Shown: positions 24,941 to 35,004, counted from the stretch's first letter. The stretch is DNA of 64,000 nucleotides from Lachnoclostridium sp. (GCA_023665475.1 JAMPEB010000002.1:62001-126000); one strand, 5' to 3'. Notes: generated by a model not told the origin, from the sequence alone. Program-made: numbers and translations.

Positions 24941-25837
24941 TTACTTGAATAGACTTTCTTTCGTCAGGTTTCCGGACTCATCGTATTCATACTCATTCCA
25001 CCGCTCGACGCTTCCCTCCGAATCGTATTGCGCCCGTTTCGTCAGATTTCCGACGCCGTCGTATTCATACTCGTTCCGGCCTTCCATGCTCCCCTCCGAA
25101 TCGTACTGCGCCCGTTTCGTCAGGTTTCCGAAATCGTCATATGCATACCCATACCATCGAAAACCGCCCAGATAATACACTTCCTGTTTTGTCAAATTTC
25201 CAAAACCGTCATATGCATACTCTTCCCTCCAATTAACATCCCCTTCCTGATTGTATACTGTCCGTTTTGTCAGATTCCCGGATTTGTCGTATTCATACTC
25301 ATATTCTTCCCTAAAACTGACACTCCCGTCAGGATTGTGCATTATCTGTTTTGTCATATTTCCGAAACTGTCATATTCATACACATACTTGTTAAAAACA
25401 CTTCCATCAGGATTGTATGCTGTCCGCGTCGTCCGGTTCCCGGACTCATCATATTCATACTCGTTCCACTGCTCAACACTCCCCTCCGAACTGTACGCTA
25501 CCTGTTTCGTCAGGTTTCCTGAACTATCATATTCATACCCGTACCGCCTTTTCACATTTCCCTCCGAATCGTACTCTGCCTGTTTCGTTCGGTTCCCGAA
25601 ACTGTCATATTCATACTCATACCACTCGTTCAATATAAGATTATCCGGTCTGATCAGACTCTCCGTCTCCTCTTCCCCCAACGGTTCCAAACTTTCAGCC
25701 GCACCCGCAGAATCTGCAATTTCCGCATTCTCCACACCGTTCTCCCCGCTTTGATAATATGCCGCGGCGCATCCTCCGAAAAGGAATGCCGATATCACAG
25801 CCGCTGCAACCGAAATGATTGTCCTCTTCTTTTTCAT
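24941..25837 (-). CDS. YD-repeat (RHS-like) lipoprotein
   Basis: The 298-residue protein begins with a lipoprotein signal (MKKKRTIISVAAAVISAFL followed by the lipobox FGGC, Cys about 23), an acidic linker and nine tandem units of about 24 residues with the core YEYDxxGNLTKxxxY, the YD repeat of RHS proteins. It ends inside the ninth unit at GNLTKESLFK, with no toxin or hyperconserved RHS core. It may be a surface binding protein or a remnant of a larger toxin. The ribosome site GGAGGATAACT abuts family-B repeat copy 2. Confidence 0.85.
   Translation of the reverse strand: MKKKRTIISVAAAVISAFLFGGCAAAYYQSGENGVENAEIADSAGAAESLEPLGEEETESLIRPDNLILNEWYEYEYDSFGNRTKQAEYDSEGNVKRRYGYEYDSSGNLTKQVAYSSEGSVEQWNEYEYDESGNRTTRTAYNPDGSVFNKYVYEYDSFGNMTKQIMHNPDGSVSFREEYEYEYDKSGNLTKRTVYNQEGDVNWREEYAYDGFGNLTKQEVYYLGGFRWYGYAYDDFGNLTKRAQYDSEGSMEGRNEYEYDGVGNLTKRAQYDSEGSVERWNEYEYDESGNLTKESLFK
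24950..25640 (-). repeat. In-frame tandem repeat, about 72-bp period, coding YD units
   Basis: Nine in-frame units encode the YD repeats of the lipoprotein. The last three units (about 24950-25160) are the most alike at DNA level, for example repeated stretches encoding NLTKRAQYDSEGS, which suggests recent expansion at the 3' end. Confidence 0.8.
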
Positions 25838-25847
25838 AGTTATCCTC

Positions 25848-25936
25848 CTGCCTGCGATACTGCTACCAATAAAGAGTTTGAAAGTTTACTTTCAAACTTA
25901 TACCCCTCACAAACCCTGTTGTCATGTATCGCAGGC
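25848..25936. repeat. Interspersed palindromic element, family B, copy 2
   Basis: Bases 25848-25899 are identical to 11581-11632. A perfect 11-bp inverted repeat, GCCTGCGATAC (25850-25860) and GTATCGCAGGC (25926-25936), encloses the copy and the internal TTTGAAAGT/ACTTTCAAA hairpin. It lies between the promoter at 25966-25994 and the lipoprotein start at 25837, so it is transcribed as part of the mRNA leader. Confidence 0.8.
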
Positions 25937-25965
25937 TTTAGGTCTACAAACCTTATATTTCCTTA

Positions 25966-25994
25966 AATTTAATATAGCCGGATTATTTTGTCAA
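25966..25994 (-). promoter_or_regulatory. Sigma-A promoter of the YD-repeat lipoprotein gene
   Basis: TTGACA (25994-25989) and TAAATT (25971-25966) are separated by 17 bases on the minus strand. The spacer starts AAATAATCCGG, close to the spacer of the G-tract promoter at 23288-23315 but without the G run. Confidence 0.65.
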
Positions 25995-26007
25995 TATTTT
26001 TTGCGTC

Positions 26008-27819
26008 TCAAATCAGTATCGTCAGATTGTTCGTTCCAAAGGTCCTCCGGAACCGTACCTCTTTTGCCTGCTTGATGATCATTTCGATTCCGAGGCTGTC
26101 ATCCGTAAGTATCTCCCCATTTCTCACCGCTTCCGCCATCTTTCTCCGGTAATAGTCAATAGGGTCAAATAAACTGCCCGCACACCTCATATAGAGGATG
26201 ATTTTCTCTTTCGCCATCATAATGCGTACATCCGCATATTGCCCGCTCATCTCCCCAAGACAATGCTCGAATATAATCAAAAGCATCTCCTCCACGGCGA
26301 GACTCATGGTCATGGTAGTCTTTGAGGAAATGCCCTTTTCCTTACAGAAATCAAAAATCTTCGCGGCCGCCTTTGAGGCTTCCTCAGATGTGTTTTTTAC
26401 GGAAAACGCCAGATATTTCCCATCCTCTTCATAGCGCCTGTCCAACAAGAGCATACCCTGTAAACAGGGATTTACACCACGCTTTTTCTTTGCCACACCC
26501 CACATGGCTAGCAGGGTTATCGACTCGGCAGCGGCAAAAGAAATCCATAATAACCGCGGTTCCTTACAGCAGGAAAGAATCCATGCCGCAGGCACGATAA
26601 GGGCAAAGCCTTTCAAAAAGGTAAAACAGTTTGCCATGGCAATTTTTTCCGTGGTGAAATAATAAAAAACATAAATCTGATTCAACAGTCCCGGCAATAT
26701 GCTAAAAGCAAACAATATCACCGCCATATTTGCGGAAGGCATATTTTTGACTCCCAGAACCTCCCCTATCCGCCCGGCAAAGAGACAGAGGAACGCCGTC
26801 ATGACAAGCACTGTTTTGATTCCTTTGTCCAAGGCTTCCTTTATCACGGTCTTTATGCTGAGGTTATCCATCTCGCCGTAAAAAACGCCGATAAGCGGCG
26901 TAACCGTCTGGGCGATTCCCGATATCACAGCGCCGGAAAACTGATTCACCGTCCCGATTACCGCGAACACTATCAGTCCCTCTTCGGACAGTCCCCTAAA
27001 AATAATGGAATTCAATGCAATCCCTCTAAAAATGCCGCAGAGATTGTTCAGCGCAACGGAACTTCCCGTTTTGATCGTCTTCATTGTACTTTTCCATACA
27101 TCTTCCATTTTTCCGGGAACAAGTTCCGATTCGCCGCAAAATAAAGCCAGAATTCCGTAAACATCTCCTATCAGGGTACTTAACACAAATGCCGTTGCAA
27201 TACCCTTTATTCCCATATGCCATTTCCCCTGAAAAAGCGCGCAGAGCGCCAAATCCGCCGCCAGCATCACAAGGAACATATAAGTTCCCTGTCTTGGCCG
27301 TCCATCTGTTTTCAAAAAATGAAAAGGATAATACATAAAAGAAAATGCCGTGCCTCCACACAGCAAAATCTTTCCGTATTCCCACACATAGGGCTTCATA
27401 CGCTCCGTTGCCCCCAATGCCTTTACCAGAACGGGAAAACACAAAAGCCCCGCCGCGGTAAGTAGCGCAGAAAACGCAAGGGTCAGCACAAGCGCAAGGC
27501 TGACATAGGAATTTACCCTGTTTACCTTATTTTTACCGATACAGACGGAAGCATTGGAAGCGGCTCCCACATTGATAAGCGACCCCAATGTGGCAAATGC
27601 CAGATATATGGGATTGGCCATATTCAGGGCTGCCAGCGCATCCGCGCCGATATCATTTCCCGCAATCATGCTGTTTGCCACCGTCACGACCGTGGTTCCC
27701 ACCAAAGCCGCAACGGAAGGAAGCATATACTTTTTAACCGCCTCTTTAATAAAAGAATCGTTGGCGTCAAAGCTTCCGCTTTCCCCCGTCTCCGGCATAT
27801 TTTTTATTTCGTCTTTCAA
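26008..27819 (-). CDS. MATE-type transporter fused to a GHKL/anti-sigma-like ATPase domain
   Basis: The first 450 residues form a 12-span MATE (NorM/DinF-like) cation-drug antiporter: LPSVAALVGTTVVTVANSMIAG, LNMANPIYLAFATLGSLINVGAA and FSGAVISGIAQTVTPLIG are typical. The last 150 residues (about 465-603) look like an RsbW/GHKL ATP-binding domain: SLAVEEMLLIIFEH fits the N box, and SLGIEMIIKQAKEV followed by TFGTNNLTILI resembles the C-terminal strand and helix. No clear G-box glycines were seen, so ATP binding is unproven. The 603-residue fusion recurs in Lachnospiraceae as far as I recall; its use is unknown. Confidence 0.85.
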   Translation of the reverse strand: MKDEIKNMPETGESGSFDANDSFIKEAVKKYMLPSVAALVGTTVVTVANSMIAGNDIGADALAALNMANPIYLAFATLGSLINVGAASNASVCIGKNKVNRVNSYVSLALVLTLAFSALLTAAGLLCFPVLVKALGATERMKPYVWEYGKILLCGGTAFSFMYYPFHFLKTDGRPRQGTYMFLVMLAADLALCALFQGKWHMGIKGIATAFVLSTLIGDVYGILALFCGESELVPGKMEDVWKSTMKTIKTGSSVALNNLCGIFRGIALNSIIFRGLSEEGLIVFAVIGTVNQFSGAVISGIAQTVTPLIGVFYGEMDNLSIKTVIKEALDKGIKTVLVMTAFLCLFAGRIGEVLGVKNMPSANMAVILFAFSILPGLLNQIYVFYYFTTEKIAMANCFTFLKGFALIVPAAWILSCCKEPRLLWISFAAAESITLLAMWGVAKKKRGVNPCLQGMLLLDRRYEEDGKYLAFSVKNTSEEASKAAAKIFDFCKEKGISSKTTMTMSLAVEEMLLIIFEHCLGEMSGQYADVRIMMAKEKIILYMRCAGSLFDPIDYYRRKMAEAVRNGEILTDDSLGIEMIIKQAKEVRFRRTFGTNNLTILI

Positions 27820-27943
27820 GCTCCTTTCACCCTTTCCTGCCGATATTTGTACAGATATTTTACAGTTCCTTACAAGATATTATAATCTATCGAAATACAA
27901 TAGGGAACTGGTCATTCGTCCGTACAAAAGACCGGAGGATTCT

Positions 27944-28726
27944 TTATTCCGCCACGGCTTCTTTCATGCTTTTCACATATTCATAAATATGGGGAGCCGC
28001 ATCCCTGCCATATTTTGCAATCAGCTTGACAATGGCGCTTCCCACAATGGCGCCGTCGGAAAGCCCCGCCATCTTCTTTGCCTGCTCCGGAGTGCTGATG
28101 CCAAAGCCGATGGCGCAGGGAACCTCGGTTACGGCACGGATGCTTTCCACCATGGCGCCCACATCCGTCTTAATCTCACTGCGCACTCCGGTCACCCCCA
28201 TGGAGCTGACCACATAGATAAATCCTTCCGCCTCGGAGGCAATCTTTTGTATGCGGCTCTCGGAGGTCGGCGCAATCATGGAAATTAACGCCACATTATG
28301 GGCGGCCGCCGGCTCTTCCACTTCCTTCTTTTCCTCATAGGGAAGGTCCGGAATAATGATACCGTCCACCTTAAGCTCCTCACATTTTGCAAAAAACCTG
28401 TCATACCCATAATGGAACACCGGATTTACATAGGTCATAAAGGCAAGGGGAATCTGGGACTGTTCCCTTACTTTCCCCACGATTTCAAAAGCTTTGTCAG
28501 TGGTCATTCCGCCTTTTAAAGCCCGGATATTTGCCTCCTGAATCACCACTCCCTCAGCCGTAGGGTCAGAAAAAGGAAGCCCTATTTCAACTAAATCCGC
28601 GCCTGCCCTCTCCATCTCCAAAATAAATCTTACCGTGCTCTCGGCATCCGGGTCACCGGCGGTAAGAAAAGCGATAAACGCCTTTTTATTCGGTGTATCA
28701 AATACTTTTCCCAACTGATTAGTCAT
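27944..28726 (-). CDS. trpA: Tryptophan synthase alpha chain
   Basis: TrpA cleaves indole-3-glycerol phosphate to indole and glyceraldehyde 3-phosphate. The start at 28726 ([20 protein letters not shown]) overlaps trpB by 8 bases and has GGGGTGG upstream; longer frames inside trpB are not used. The 260-residue protein shows the catalytic glutamate in [11 protein letters not shown] and aspartate in [12 protein letters not shown], and GVTGVRSE and [13 protein letters not shown] of the phosphate site. It is the last gene of the trp operon. Confidence 0.97.
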   Translation of the reverse strand: MTNQLGKVFDTPNKKAFIAFLTAGDPDAESTVRFILEMERAGADLVEIGLPFSDPTAEGVVIQEANIRALKGGMTTDKAFEIVGKVREQSQIPLAFMTYVNPVFHYGYDRFFAKCEELKVDGIIIPDLPYEEKKEVEEPAAAHNVALISMIAPTSESRIQKIASEAEGFIYVVSSMGVTGVRSEIKTDVGAMVESIRAVTEVPCAIGFGISTPEQAKKMAGLSDGAIVGSAIVKLIAKYGRDAAPHIYEYVKSMKEAVAE

Positions 28727-29912
28727 GGATATCCACCCCCCTGTATCTTGCAATCGCCGCAACATCTTTATCTCCCCGTCCCGATATGCAGATGATAATG
28801 CTCTGGTCCGGGCTGTAATTTCCTGCAATCTTCTTTGCCTGCGCAACGGCATGGGCGCTTTCGATTGCCGGAATGATCCCCTCCATCTTGGAAAGGTACT
28901 CAAAAGCTTCCACCGCTTCATCATCTGTTACCGGCACATACTCTGCCCTGCCGATATCATGCAGATAGGCATGTTCCGGTCCGATGCCGGGATAGTCAAG
29001 CCCTGCGGAAATGGAATAAACCGGTGCAATCTGACCGTATTCGTCCTGACAAAAATAGGATTTCATTCCGTGGAAAATACCGATGCTGCCTTTGGCAATG
29101 GTCGCCGCATGCAATGCGGTATCTACGCCTTTTCCCGCCGCCTCACAGCCAATCAGCTCCACATCCTTGTCATCGATAAAATGATAAAACATTCCCATGG
29201 AATTACTTCCGCCGCCCACACAGGCAATCACCGCCGCCGGAAGTTTTCCTTCTGCCTCAAGTATCTGCTGCCTCGCCTCTTTGCTGATTACGCTCTGGAA
29301 ATCGCGGACAATCATGGGAAAAGGATGGGGACCCATCACGGATCCAAGGCAATAATGGGTATCCGATACCCGGTTACTCCATTCCCGCATGGCGTCGTTT
29401 ACCGCATCCTTAAGAGTCTGGGTCCCTGTGGTCACAGCATGTACCTTTGCCCCCAAAAGCTCCATGCGGTACACATTTAACGCCTGCCTTTCCGTATCCT
29501 CCCTGCCCATAAATACTTCACATTCCATGTCGAGAAATGCCGCCGCGGTTGCGGTCGCCACGCCGTGCTGTCCCGCACCTGTCTCTGCAATCAGCCTTGT
29601 TTTGCCCATTTTCTTGGCAAGCAGCGCCTGTCCCAGCACATTATTGATTTTGTGGGAACCGGTGTGGTTCAAATCCTCTCTCTTTAGGTAAATTTTGGCT
29701 CCGCCCAAATCCTTTGTCATCTTCTCCGCATAATACAAAAGAGAGGGTCTGCCGCCATACTCATTAAAAAGCCTTGTAAGCTCTTGATTAAACTCGGGGT
29801 CGTTTTTGTAATGTTCGTAAGCTTCTTCCAGTTTCAGCAGTTCATTCATTAAAGTCTCTGAAATATACTGACCTCCGTAAATCCCATATCGTCCTCTGCT
29901 CATCCTTTTCAT
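28719..29912 (-). CDS. trpB: Tryptophan synthase beta chain
   Basis: TrpB condenses indole with serine using pyridoxal phosphate. The 397-residue protein has the PLP lysine in [10 protein letters not shown] (about residue 91), GRE...[13 protein letters not shown] and the phosphate-binding [12 protein letters not shown]. It belongs to the TrpA-dependent type (TrpB1). The ATG at 29912 overlaps trpF by 4 bases; a second ATG at 29903 has better spacing to AGGAAAGG and could be the true start. Confidence 0.97.
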   Translation of the reverse strand: MKRMSRGRYGIYGGQYISETLMNELLKLEEAYEHYKNDPEFNQELTRLFNEYGGRPSLLYYAEKMTKDLGGAKIYLKREDLNHTGSHKINNVLGQALLAKKMGKTRLIAETGAGQHGVATATAAAFLDMECEVFMGREDTERQALNVYRMELLGAKVHAVTTGTQTLKDAVNDAMREWSNRVSDTHYCLGSVMGPHPFPMIVRDFQSVISKEARQQILEAEGKLPAAVIACVGGGSNSMGMFYHFIDDKDVELIGCEAAGKGVDTALHAATIAKGSIGIFHGMKSYFCQDEYGQIAPVYSISAGLDYPGIGPEHAYLHDIGRAEYVPVTDDEAVEAFEYLSKMEGIIPAIESAHAVAQAKKIAGNYSPDQSIIICISGRGDKDVAAIARYRGVDIHD

Positions 29913-30520
29913 CCTTTCCTGTCATTTTCATAATTCCTTATCAGCTCCACCGCCGCCTTTATCTTTGCAAAATCTTTTACGCCCTCCGTCTCCACGCCGG
30001 AGCTTAAATCAACGGCGAAAGGCTGTAATTTCACGGCTTCGGGAAGATTATCCGCCCGTAAGCCCCCTGCCAGAAAAAAGTCCCTGTCAATTCCTTCCAA
30101 TATGCGCCAATCAAATGTTTTGCCGCTTCCCGCGCCGCTGTCAAACAAAAGGTAATCCGCTGCGGAATCCAGCCACGCTTCCGCTTCAAAGCGCTCCCGC
30201 ACTTTCACCGCCTTGATAACGGGCTTTGCCGTAACCGCTTTCACATACAGAATATCCTCCTCCGTCTCATCTCCGTGAAGCTGCGCCATATCGATAATGC
30301 CTTCCTGCAAAAGAGAAATCACCTCTTCCATAGGCGCATTTAAGAATACACCCACAACTTTGATATCGTCCCTTAGTTTTTCCCGGAGAGCCTTTGCCTG
30401 TCCTGCCGTGACATACCGGCTGCTTTTTTCATAGAATACAAATCCGATATAATCGGGCTTCACCTGATTGACATATTCCGTATCTTCCGGACGGAATAAA
30501 CCGCAAATCTTGATCTTCAT
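29909..30520 (-). CDS. trpF: Phosphoribosylanthranilate isomerase
   Basis: TrpF converts phosphoribosylanthranilate to the ribulose form. The start at 30520 follows GGAGGTAGT. The 203-residue barrel begins [17 protein letters not shown] with the catalytic cysteine in KICGL, then [35 protein letters not shown] and [12 protein letters not shown]. It is separated from trpC by a palindromic family-A element, unlike the tight junctions elsewhere in the operon. Confidence 0.97.
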   Translation of the reverse strand: MKIKICGLFRPEDTEYVNQVKPDYIGFVFYEKSSRYVTAGQAKALREKLRDDIKVVGVFLNAPMEEVISLLQEGIIDMAQLHGDETEEDILYVKAVTAKPVIKAVKVRERFEAEAWLDSAADYLLFDSGAGSGKTFDWRILEGIDRDFFLAGGLRADNLPEAVKLQPFAVDLSSGVETEGVKDFAKIKAAVELIRNYENDRKG

Positions 30521-30559
30521 ACTACCTCCATGCCGCTTTCTCGGAATCTCAAATCTGGA

Positions 30560-30675
30560 TGAAGAATGCCTGTTTTTCAAGGCATTCTTCGGTGTGAAGC
30601 TTTAGATTTTCTTAGGCGATGTCTTAAAGAGGGGTGTTTTCACACCCTCTTAACGCCTTAGAAAATCTCTTCACA
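30560..30675. repeat. Interspersed palindromic element, family A, copy in the trpC-trpF junction
   Basis: GAAGAATGCC/GGCATTCTTC (from 30560) is followed by GTGTGAAG...CTTCACAC (ending at 30675) with AGATTTTCTTAGGCG / CGCCTTAGAAAATCT in the stem and an inner AGAGGGTGT-like/ACACCCTCT hairpin. It begins directly after the trpC stop codon and may tune expression of trpFBA relative to trpEGDC. Confidence 0.75.
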
Positions 30676-31452
30676 CTACTTTCTAAGCTCCCGAAGCAAC
30701 GCCGCCTTGTCATCGCTGCGCATCAGGGTTTCTCCGATTAAGACTCCGTTGGTGCCGTTTTCTTCCAGCCTTTTAATATCTTCTCTTGTCTTCATTCCGC
30801 TCTCCGACACAAACAGAATATCCTTGGACACGAGACTTCGCAATCTCACCGAGTTATTGATATCTACGGTAAAGTCCTTCAGATTACGGTTATTGACGCC
30901 GATAATCCGTGCTCCGGCATTCTCCGCCGCCTTAAGCTCGTGCTCGTCATGGGCCTCCACCAATGCGGACAGTCCCAATTCATCCGCCAGTTGTATATAT
31001 TCCTTCAACTGTTCCTCCGATAAAATCGCACAGATAAGTAAAACGGCGTCAGCTCCTATTACCTTTGCCTCATAAATCATATAAGAATCTACGGTAAAAT
31101 CCTTCCTCAGCAACGGAATCGTTGTCTCCTTTCTAATAGCCGTCAGATAATCGTTGCTTCCTTGAAAATAGGAGGGTTCCGTCAGCACGGATATAGCATC
31201 CGCACCGGCTTTTTCATATTCTTTCGCAATTTCCACATAGGGAAAATGTTCTGCAATCACTCCCTTTGAAGGGGACGCCTTCTTGACCTCACAGATAAAG
31301 CTCATGCCCTCTTTTGCCAGAGCCTTCTCAAAGGGAAATCCCGTATGCCGTTCCATGGCAAAAGCCTGCGACCTTATTTCATCCAAAGATTTTTTTGTTT
31401 TCTGCGCTTCAAGTCTCTTCTTTGTGGACGCTGCAATCTCATCCAAAATCAT
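30676..31452 (-). CDS. trpC: Indole-3-glycerol-phosphate synthase
   Basis: TrpC closes the indole ring. The start at 31452 (MILDEIAASTKKRLEAQK) follows AAAGGAGCGGCACAT. The 258-residue barrel shows FICEVKKASPSKGVI (catalytic Lys), YEKAGADAISVLTEPSYF, LLRKDFTVDSYM, LVEAHDEHEL and IIGVNNRNLKDF, plus VSESGMKTREDI. It lies 36 bases after trpGD. Confidence 0.97.
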   Translation of the reverse strand: MILDEIAASTKKRLEAQKTKKSLDEIRSQAFAMERHTGFPFEKALAKEGMSFICEVKKASPSKGVIAEHFPYVEIAKEYEKAGADAISVLTEPSYFQGSNDYLTAIRKETTIPLLRKDFTVDSYMIYEAKVIGADAVLLICAILSEEQLKEYIQLADELGLSALVEAHDEHELKAAENAGARIIGVNNRNLKDFTVDINNSVRLRSLVSKDILFVSESGMKTREDIKRLEENGTNGVLIGETLMRSDDKAALLRELRK

Positions 31453-31488
31453 ATGTGCCGCTCCTTTCCGTGGTTTATGCATTTTCGT

Positions 31489-33090
31489 TTAATGATTGGT
31501 GCATTCCACAAACTGCTCGAGTTTCGCAAGGGCTTTTCCGCTGTCAATGATTTCCTGCGCCAATTTTATGCCGTCCGCAATGCTTTCCGCCTTTCCTGCT
31601 ATATAGAGCGCCGCTCCCGCATTCAAAACCGTGGCATCCCTTTTGGCGCCTTTCTCGCCCTTTAAAACCGCTTTGGTAATCTCGGCATTTTCCTTGGGGG
31701 TTCCCCCTACCAAATCCTCTTTTTTACATCTTGTCATGCCGAACTCTTCCGGCGTAATCACATAACGCTTAAAACTGCCGTTGTCAATCTCACAGATGCT
31801 GGTGGGAGCGCTTGCGGATATCTCATCTAACTTATCCTGCCCGTAGACCACCATGCCACGCTTGATTCCCAGATTGGAAAGCACTTTTGCCATAGGCTCC
31901 AACATACTTTCATCATACACTCCCATAATCTGCAAAGAAGGGCTTGCCGGATTTGCCAAAGGACCGAGAATATTGAAAATCGTGCGGATGCCCAAGGCTT
32001 TGCGGACAGGTCCCACAAACCGCATTGCCGCATGGTATTTCTGCGCAAACAGGAAACAGATTCCTGTCTCTTTTAACACTTTTTCGTTTTTTTCCGGCTC
32101 CAGAGAAATGTCCACACCCAGATTTTCCAGACAGTCCGCAGCGCCGGATTTGGAGCTTGCCGCCCGATTGCCATGCTTTGTGACGGGCACACCTGCCGCC
32201 GCAATCACCAAAGAAGCCGTAGTGGAAATATTAAAGGAATTGGAACCGTCTCCTCCCGTTCCCACGATTTCCAGAGTGTCCCCTTCCGTGTGCAGCTTCA
32301 GTCCGTGACTTCTCATAACTTCCGCCGAACCCGTGATTTCTTCAATGGTCTCTCCCTTCATGGCAAGCGCCGTCAGGTAAGCGCTCTTTTGTATATCATC
32401 CGCCTCTCCGCTCATAATCTCATTCATAACATCCTTTGACATCTCATAACCGATATCTTCTTTTTTTACCAATTTGGAAATTGCCTCACTGATTACCATT
32501 TTCTCATTCTCCTTTTGTAAATTATTTATTGTTAAAAAATTTTCCATGATTTTTTTGCCCTCCGGCGTAAGCACGGACTCCGGATGAAACTGCACCCCAT
32601 ACACCGGAAATTTGCCATGTTCCACCGCCATGACCTCGCCGTCCTTTGTTCTGGCAGTCACCCTCAAATCCTTGGGAATGCTGTCCGGCTCGGCTGCCAG
32701 GGAATGATATCTCGCCACCGTGATTTCCCTGTTCATCCCTTTAAAAATCCCACAGTCCGTATCCAGTTGCGCCACGGACTGCTTACCGTGCATCAACTGT
32801 TTCGCATAGGTTATCGTAGCTCCGAAGGCTTCACAGATTGCCTGATGCCCAAGGCAGATTCCCAAAATAGGAATTTTTCCCGCGAAATGCACCACTGCTT
32901 CCTCACAGATTCCTGCATCCGCAGGCCTGCCTGGCCCCGGCGAAATAATAATATGAGAAGGTGCAAGAGCCTCTATCTGTTCTATGGTCATTTCATCATT
33001 TCTGATAACCTTGATATCCGGATTTACGGAACCCGCAAGCTGGTACACATTGTATGAAAAACTGTCATAATTATCGATTAAAAGTATCAT
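31489..33090 (-). CDS. trpGD: Fused anthranilate synthase glutaminase / anthranilate phosphoribosyltransferase
   Basis: The 533-residue protein joins TrpG (about 1-190) and TrpD (about 200-533). The glutamine amidotransferase half has [13 protein letters not shown], the catalytic Cys in GICLGHQAI and His-Glu in [10 protein letters not shown]. The TrpD half has [18 protein letters not shown] (PRPP loop), [15 protein letters not shown] and [15 protein letters not shown]. The start at 33090 overlaps trpE by 4 bases. The fusion couples ammonia supply and phosphoribosyl transfer in one chain. Confidence 0.96.
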   Translation of the reverse strand: MILLIDNYDSFSYNVYQLAGSVNPDIKVIRNDEMTIEQIEALAPSHIIISPGPGRPADAGICEEAVVHFAGKIPILGICLGHQAICEAFGATITYAKQLMHGKQSVAQLDTDCGIFKGMNREITVARYHSLAAEPDSIPKDLRVTARTKDGEVMAVEHGKFPVYGVQFHPESVLTPEGKKIMENFLTINNLQKENEKMVISEAISKLVKKEDIGYEMSKDVMNEIMSGEADDIQKSAYLTALAMKGETIEEITGSAEVMRSHGLKLHTEGDTLEIVGTGGDGSNSFNISTTASLVIAAAGVPVTKHGNRAASSKSGAADCLENLGVDISLEPEKNEKVLKETGICFLFAQKYHAAMRFVGPVRKALGIRTIFNILGPLANPASPSLQIMGVYDESMLEPMAKVLSNLGIKRGMVVYGQDKLDEISASAPTSICEIDNGSFKRYVITPEEFGMTRCKKEDLVGGTPKENAEITKAVLKGEKGAKRDATVLNAGAALYIAGKAESIADGIKLAQEIIDSGKALAKLEQFVECTNH

Positions 33091-34565
33091 GCGTCCAATC
33101 CCTCCTGTGCCAAATGAACTGCCGTCATCACGGCCGCCGCTTTCTGTATGCACTCCCTGTACTCCTTCTCGGGAACGCTGTCCGCCACTATTCCCGCTCC
33201 GGAACGGACGAATATTTTACCGTTTTTGGAGAAAGCAAGCCTGATTGCAATACAGACATCCAGACTTTCCGTAAAGGAAATATATCCGATGGCTCCCCCG
33301 TATATGCCCCGTTTATTATTTTCCAATTCATTGATAATTTCGCAGGCTCTCAGCTTCGGCGCTCCGGAAAGCGTTCCCGCCGGAAGAATGGCGTCAACCG
33401 CATCCAAGGCGTCTTTGTCTTTTCTGATATTCCCTGCCACAGTGGAACCGATATGCATTACATGAGAGTATCTTTCTACGGACATATACTGTTCCACTTT
33501 TACACTGCCGATTTCACTGATTTTGCCGATATCGTTTCTTCCCAGATCCACCAGCATATTATGCTCCGCCAATTCCTTTTCGTCCGCCAGAAGCTCCTTT
33601 TCCAAAGCCAAATCTTCCTCTTCGTTAGCTCCTCTCGGTCTTGTGCCTGCCAGCGGAAAGGTATACAGTCTGCCCTGCTCCAGCTTCACCAGAGTCTCCG
33701 GGCTCGCTCCCGCAATCTCCCCGTCCGTCCCCGAAAAGTAAAACATATAGGGCGAAGGATTTGTTGTACGGAGCACCCTGTAAGCATCCAGCAGGCTTCC
33801 TTCCATGGATGCCTCCAGACGGTTGGACAACACTACCTGAAAGATATCCCCTTTCTTAATATAGTGCTTTGCCCGCTCCACCATAGTGCAGTATTCTTCC
33901 TCTCCAAAGAGCGGAGTAAAATCTGTTTTCAACTTTAAAGGAACATGGGGCGCCTTTTCTCTCTTTTGCAGCAAAAGCCTCATATTATCCAATTCCAAGA
34001 CTGCCTTATGATAATTTTCCTCCAAATCCTCCGTTTTCACATTAATGATCAAAAGAATTTTCTGCCTGTAATGGTCAAAAGCAATCACTTTGTGAAACAA
34101 CATCAGGTTCACATCCTGAAAACCCTCCTCGTCCTTTGCGTCCAGCTTTAAAGTGGGCTCGCTGTATTTAATGTAATCGTAAGAGAAATAACCCACCAAT
34201 CCCCCGGTAAAAGAGGGCAGATACTCAATCTTCGGGCTTTTGTTCTCTCTGATAATGTTTCGGATACAGCTTCGCACATCTTCCTTCACCGCTCCCGTAG
34301 TCATGGCGGACTTTAAAGTCGTCTCCCCGTTATAACAGGTAATTTCCAGCAGCGGGTCATACCCCAGAAAAGAATACCTTCCCCATTTTTTATCCGCCTC
34401 CGCACTTTCCAGCAGATACACATGGCGGCTCACATTTTTCAAAATATGAAGCACCTCTATAGGAGTAAGGGTATCCGCATAAAGCTCCGCGCTGATGGGA
34501 ATCACTCCGTAAGAGTCCGCCTGTGCCAATTTTTTACATTCTTCCAAATCCGGTCTGACTTTCAT
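33087..34565 (-). CDS. trpE: Anthranilate synthase component I
   Basis: TrpE makes anthranilate from chorismate with ammonia from TrpG. The 492-residue protein has the tryptophan-feedback motif [18 protein letters not shown] near residue 50, and chorismate-site motifs [47 protein letters not shown] and [15 protein letters not shown]. It is the first gene behind the T-box leader and is therefore predicted to respond to uncharged tRNA-Trp as well as to feedback by tryptophan. Confidence 0.98.
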   Translation of the reverse strand: MKVRPDLEECKKLAQADSYGVIPISAELYADTLTPIEVLHILKNVSRHVYLLESAEADKKWGRYSFLGYDPLLEITCYNGETTLKSAMTTGAVKEDVRSCIRNIIRENKSPKIEYLPSFTGGLVGYFSYDYIKYSEPTLKLDAKDEEGFQDVNLMLFHKVIAFDHYRQKILLIINVKTEDLEENYHKAVLELDNMRLLLQKREKAPHVPLKLKTDFTPLFGEEEYCTMVERAKHYIKKGDIFQVVLSNRLEASMEGSLLDAYRVLRTTNPSPYMFYFSGTDGEIAGASPETLVKLEQGRLYTFPLAGTRPRGANEEEDLALEKELLADEKELAEHNMLVDLGRNDIGKISEIGSVKVEQYMSVERYSHVMHIGSTVAGNIRKDKDALDAVDAILPAGTLSGAPKLRACEIINELENNKRGIYGGAIGYISFTESLDVCIAIRLAFSKNGKIFVRSGAGIVADSVPEKEYRECIQKAAAVMTAVHLAQEGLDA

Positions 34566-34594
34566 AAGCTCCTCCTTTTCTTAACAACATAAGA

Positions 34595-34639
34595 AATCGT
34601 CGCTCGGCAGCGACGATTCAGAGAATGCTTCGCATTCTC
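34595..34639. repeat. Two adjacent hairpins between the T-box and trpE
   Basis: AATCGTCGCT (34595-34604) and AGCGACGATT (34609-34618) form a perfect 10-bp stem with a 4-base loop. GAGAATGC (34621-34628) and GCATTCTC (34632-34639) form a perfect 8-bp stem. Both lie in the transcribed leader after the T-box terminator; no function is established. Confidence 0.6.
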
Positions 34640-34676
34640 CCTAAATGGTTTACACTGTCGCAATTTCCTAATGATA

Positions 34677-34970
34677 CAAAAAATCCCGTCCTGACAGATT
34701 GTCTACTGTCAAGGACGGGATATCAATTCAGTCATCTCGCGGTGCCACCTTGCTTCACGCTTACTGCGTGCCCTTACAGGATACTAACATATCCCTGACA
34801 ACTAACGCGTGCCTGACGTCACAGAATACTGAGCATTCGCTTTTCCCTGTGCCCTCCGTGGTCCATTTGCCTGCCTGCGTTTCTGACCTTTCTCAGCCCC
34901 CGGTCTCTCTGTAAGTGCATATACAAGCGTTATCTCCACATCTACGGTTTCGTGTTCGCTTATTCAATTT
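34677..34970 (-). promoter_or_regulatory. T-box riboswitch, tRNA-Trp type, controlling the trp operon
   Basis: On the minus strand the leader has an AGAGAG element of stem I, a specifier-loop context AAATGGACCAC with the Trp codon TGG at 34865-34863, the T-box AAGGTGGCACCGCGAG (34751-34736) and a terminator with arms 34721-34706 and 34697-34683 followed by T residues. Uncharged tRNA-Trp should stabilise the antiterminator and let RNA polymerase enter trpE. The TGG assignment agrees with the downstream tryptophan genes. Confidence 0.93.
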
Positions 34971-34975
34971 TCTAT

Positions 34976-35004
34976 ATCATATACCCTCAGTAAAAAACTG
35001 TCAA
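34976..35004 (-). promoter_or_regulatory. Sigma-A promoter of the trp operon
   Basis: TTGACA (35004-34999) and TATGAT (34981-34976) on the minus strand are separated by 17 bases, directly upstream of the T-box leader. Confidence 0.85.

Noticed and set aside
24950..25640. Possible CRISPR array because of regular repeats
   Set aside because: The period is about 72 bases with no unique spacers, the units are in-frame coding repeats, and no cas gene is near.
24945..25754. Several plus-strand open frames with repeated SYSYSF-like units
   Set aside because: They are mirror frames of the YD-repeat tandem array on the minus strand.
33054..33938. Plus-strand 294-codon frame opposite trpE
   Set aside because: Antisense shadow; trpE motifs are intact on the other strand.
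34595..34639. Hairpins before trpE as a further copy of family A
   Set aside because: GAGAATGC/GCATTCTC recalls the 5' hairpin of family A, but the GTGTGAAG/CTTCACAC stem is absent.
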